Of a stretch of DNA of 9,031 nt, positions 7,099 to 9,031 are shown piece after piece. Numbering within the stretch: the first letter of the stretch is position 1; each line of letters starts with the position of its first letter. The notes below the pieces were generated by a model. The model was not told where the DNA came from. It saw only the letters and a program-made list of their open reading frames with translations, and made no database searches. The stretch comes from Myxococcaceae bacterium (lineage in GTDB: Bacteria; Myxococcota; Myxococcia; Myxococcales; Myxococcaceae), in assembly GCA_018262385.1 (NCBI GenBank), contig JAGSPQ010000071.1, positions 1 to 9,031 on the forward strand. Reading direction: 5' to 3'. The translations under genes were made by a program, and so were the position numbers.

Positions 7099-7155
7099 GC
7101 CTCGAGGCAGCGCAATAAGGTGGTCCGCAATGTGGACCTGAGCGCAATGCTGTAG
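7060..7155 (+). repeat. Duplicated priA 3' end (39 bp, repeated 57 bp downstream in frame)
   Basis: Bases 7060-7098, the last 12 codons and stop of priA, match bases 7117-7155 at 30 of 39 positions without gaps. Both copies end with the identical ATGCTGTAG. In the shared frame the first copy reads KVVLDVDPGAML-stop and the second KVVRNVDLSAML-stop, with 8 of 12 residues the same. The two stops are 57 bp apart, a multiple of three. Similarity does not extend upstream of 7060/7117 in a convincing way. The second copy lies after the priA stop and so is not translated as part of PriA. It looks like a decayed duplication or a recombination scar. Confidence 0.6.
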
Positions 7156-7172
7156 CTGAATGTTGCCCGAAG

Positions 7173-9031
7173 ATGCCCGCGCCGCTGCTCCTCGTCGATG
7201 ACGACCTCGCCACCATTGCCCAGGTCAAGCGGCTGCTGGCCCGCGAGGGCTACGAGATGGTGCTGGCCACCAACGCCGCCGATGCGGTGATTGCGTGGGG
7301 GCATCACCTGCCTCCGCTGGTGCTCATCTCTCCGAAGGTCGAGTCGGATCGCGGCCGGGTGGTGCTCGAGGAGCTGCGCGGCCACCCCGACGCGCGGCTG
7401 CTCCACGTGCTGCTGCTGGGCGAGACGATCCCCGGCTTTGGCTACCCGGTCGCGCCGCTGCCGCTCGACCCTGAGAGCTTCGCCCAGACGGTGAACGAGC
7501 TGGTGCAGGGCACCACCTCCGGCGACGGCTGGCAGGTGCACGTCGCTCCCAGCACCCGCACCGATGAGTTCCCCGCCTACGTCCCCAGCCAGCCGCCGTC
7601 CGAGCCCGACAGCTGGCGGGCGACGCGCAAGCCCTCGGTGCCCGGCCGCAGCGACCAGCCGGTGCCGCCGATGGCTCCCCCGGAAGCGGGGGCGGCCCTG
7701 TTCACCACTCCCGATGCGGATTTGCCGCCGCCGCCTCCTCCGCCGCCGCCGTCCGTCCCCCCGGACGAGCCGGCCGCCGCGCCGAGCGCCGATCTCGAGA
7801 ACAGCCTCTTCGGAGACATCGAGGCGCAGGTCGCCCACGAGGTCGAGGCCGAGGCGATGGCGTCGGTCGACGCGTCGCTGGCGCGGATGCCGATCGACGA
7901 GGAGCTGCAGGCCCTCGAGGACGACGTGCGCGCGGAGGCCGCCCGCCGGCGAGACAAGCGGCAGAACGCGGGCACTCCGGCGGTGGGGCTGCCGACGCCC
8001 GATCGCGCCGCCGCGCCCTCCACGGAAGAAGATCCTTTCGCCGCGTTCGACGAGCCGGCGGCCGCGCCTGCGCCCGAGCCGACGACGAAAGTCACGGTCG
8101 CCGCGATCGCCGTGACGGCCGCGCCTGCGGAAGACGAAGCGGCCCAGAGCGACGGTGAGGTCGGCCCGTCCGATGCCGCTGCGGACGCGGCTGCGCAAGA
8201 CGAGGTCGCGGCGCGGCTGCTCGCCGACTCGCGCAAGGCGAAGGACACCCTCGCCCGCGCAGAGCAGATCGCCCAGCACGCCGCCGGAGCGCAGCAGGCC
8301 GCGGCGCAGCGCCAGACCGACCAGGCGCTCGCGGCGCAGCTCGAGCTGGAGACCGCGCGCCAGGCGCTCGAAGCCGCCGAAGCGGCGGCCGCCGCCGAGC
8401 GGGTCGAGCGGGAACGGGTCGAGCGCGAGCTGACCGAGCGCGGCGCCACCTCGCAGAGCGAGACCAAGCAGCTGTGGGGCGAGGTCGAGCGGCTCGAGGC
8501 CGAGCTCAAGGCGACCCAGGCCCAGCTGCAGGGCAGAGCCGACGCGGCCTCGTCGCTGGACGTCGAGCTCTCGCAGGCCCAGGCGCTGCTGCTGACGCGT
8601 TCGGAAGCGGCGGCGGCCCTCGAGCTTCAGCTGGCCCAGACCCGCGCGAGCGCGGCCGAAGCCCTGCGGGAAGCGAACTCGCGGGCGGCCCAGCTCGAGG
8701 GGTCGGTCGCCTCGGCGCAAGCCGGACGGGACAACAGCGCGGAGGCCGCCGAGGAACTGGCGGTCCGGCTGGCGCAGGCGCGCGAGAAGGCCACCGAGCT
8801 CGAAGGGCTGCTCGCCACCACCCGCGCCGAGAACGCCGCGACCAGCGAGCGGCTCGAGCGGGAGCAGGCCGAGCGGATGGTCCTCGAGCAGCAGCGGGCC
8901 ACCCTCGAGCAGCGGCGCGGGGCGCTCGAAGCCCAGCTGGGGACGACCCAGGCCCAGAGCGAGGAGCTGGCGACCGCCGCCCAGCGCGCGGCGGGAGATC
9001 TGCGCGAGGCGATCGAAGAGGCCGAGCAGTC
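7173..9031 (+). CDS. Pseudo-receiver / proline-rich linker / long coiled-coil protein (FrzS- or AglZ-like layout), 3' end outside window
   Basis: The frame stays open from ATG 7173 to the window edge, giving 619 codons with no stop. Residues 3-115 form a receiver fold: LLLVDDDLATI keeps the acidic cluster (9-11), but the phospho-acceptor position reads LVLISPKV, with Ser53 in place of Asp, and the conserved Lys near APLPLDP (94-100) is Leu. It is therefore a pseudo-receiver that should not be phosphorylated in the usual way. Residues about 120-340 are an acidic, Pro/Ala-rich linker with nine consecutive prolines (185-193). From about 344 to the edge there is a continuous Ala/Glu/Gln/Leu/Arg coiled coil. 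The same order occurs in the Myxococcus motility proteins FrzS and AglZ, so a polar or cytoskeletal scaffold role is a reasonable inference; homology is unproven. It starts 74 bp after priA with only a GAAG abutting the ATG. Confidence 0.85.
   Translation, partial: MPAPLLLVDDDLATIAQVKRLLAREGYEMVLATNAADAVIAWGHHLPPLVLISPKVESDRGRVVLEELRGHPDARLLHVLLLGETIPGFGYPVAPLPLDPESFAQTVNELVQGTTSGDGWQVHVAPSTRTDEFPAYVPSQPPSEPDSWRATRKPSVPGRSDQPVPPMAPPEAGAALFTTPDADLPPPPPPPPPSVPPDEPAAAPSADLENSLFGDIEAQVAHEVEAEAMASVDASLARMPIDEELQALEDDVRAEAARRRDKRQNAGTPAVGLPTPDRAAAPSTEEDPFAAFDEPAAAPAPEPTTKVTVAAIAVTAAPAEDEAAQSDGEVGPSDAAADAAAQDEVAARLLADSRKAKDTLARAEQIAQHAAGAQQAAAQRQTDQALAAQLELETARQALEAAEAAAAAERVERERVERELTERGATSQSETKQLWGEVERLEAELKATQAQLQGRADAASSLDVELSQAQALLLTRSEAAAALELQLAQTRASAAEALREANSRAAQLEGSVASAQAGRDNSAEAAEELAVRLAQAREKATELEGLLATTRAENAATSERLEREQAERMVLEQQRATLEQRRGALEAQLGTTQAQSEELATAAQRAAGDLREAIEEAEQ
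8397..8426 (+). repeat. Two 15-bp tandem units inside the coiled coil
   Basis: GAGCGGGTCGAGCGG is followed directly by GAACGGGTCGAGCGC, identical at 13 of 15 positions, and encodes ERVER twice (residues 409-418). The unit is a multiple of three but not of seven residues, so it shifts the heptad register. It probably arose by slippage during growth of the coiled coil. Confidence 0.5.

Noticed and set aside
7725..7751. CCG/CCT repeat considered as an independent DNA repeat element
   Set aside because: It is in frame, uses mixed proline codons and is explained by the proline-rich linker.
6795..8720. 641-codon minus-strand frame across the end of priA and the coiled-coil gene
   Set aside because: It crosses two plus-strand genes, is Arg/Gly/Leu-rich and has no recognisable domain. 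The plus-strand frame has a receiver fold and coiled coil and stays open further.

Overview
The window is very GC-rich, with G or C at most wobble positions, and it is packed with genes. The mix of families points to a Myxococcota (myxobacterial or other delta-proteobacterial) chromosome: a DUF1552 protein, a PilT-type retraction ATPase, a PilZ-PilZ-receiver protein, a degenerate receiver joined to a long coiled coil, and a small protein resembling Myxococcus paralogous families. This assignment is inferred from gene content. No rRNA or marker gene was available to test it. I saw no tRNA, rRNA, CRISPR array, insertion sequence or phage gene.

Layout. (i) 2-601 (+): 3' end of a DUF1552 gene. 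A 93-bp gap with small hairpins follows. (ii) 695-1504 (+): inner-membrane-anchored coiled-coil protein with an OmpA/MotB-like peptidoglycan-binding domain. It converges on the next gene with only 9 bp between the stop codons. (iii) 3590-1514 (-): a two-gene unit, the PilT-like ATPase first and then a PilZ-PilZ-REC protein 13 bp downstream. (iv) A 91-bp divergent intergenic region. (v) 3682-7098 (+): a tight three-gene unit. A MOSC-like protein overlaps a 183-aa unknown protein by ATGA, and priA starts 1 bp after that protein's stop. (vi) 7099-7172: a short spacer holding a decayed second copy of the last 13 codons of priA. (vii) 7173 to the window end (+): a long open frame with no stop before the edge, encoding a pseudo-receiver, an acidic proline-rich linker and a coiled coil, the layout of the myxobacterial motility scaffolds FrzS and AglZ.

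How the genes may work together. PilT and the PilZ-REC protein look like one functional module: an ATPase that retracts type IV pili, co-transcribed with a phosphorylatable protein that may sense cyclic di-GMP. The pseudo-receiver/coiled-coil protein may be a second motility or polarity factor, but it is separated from that module by the priA unit. priA is a housekeeping replication-restart gene. The MOSC-like protein appears to have lost the segment that should hold the molybdenum cofactor, so its role is open. The strongest points for follow-up are the scaffold-like gene at the right edge, the MOSC protein without its active-site loop, the ghost copy of the priA tail, and the PilT/PilZ-REC pairing.
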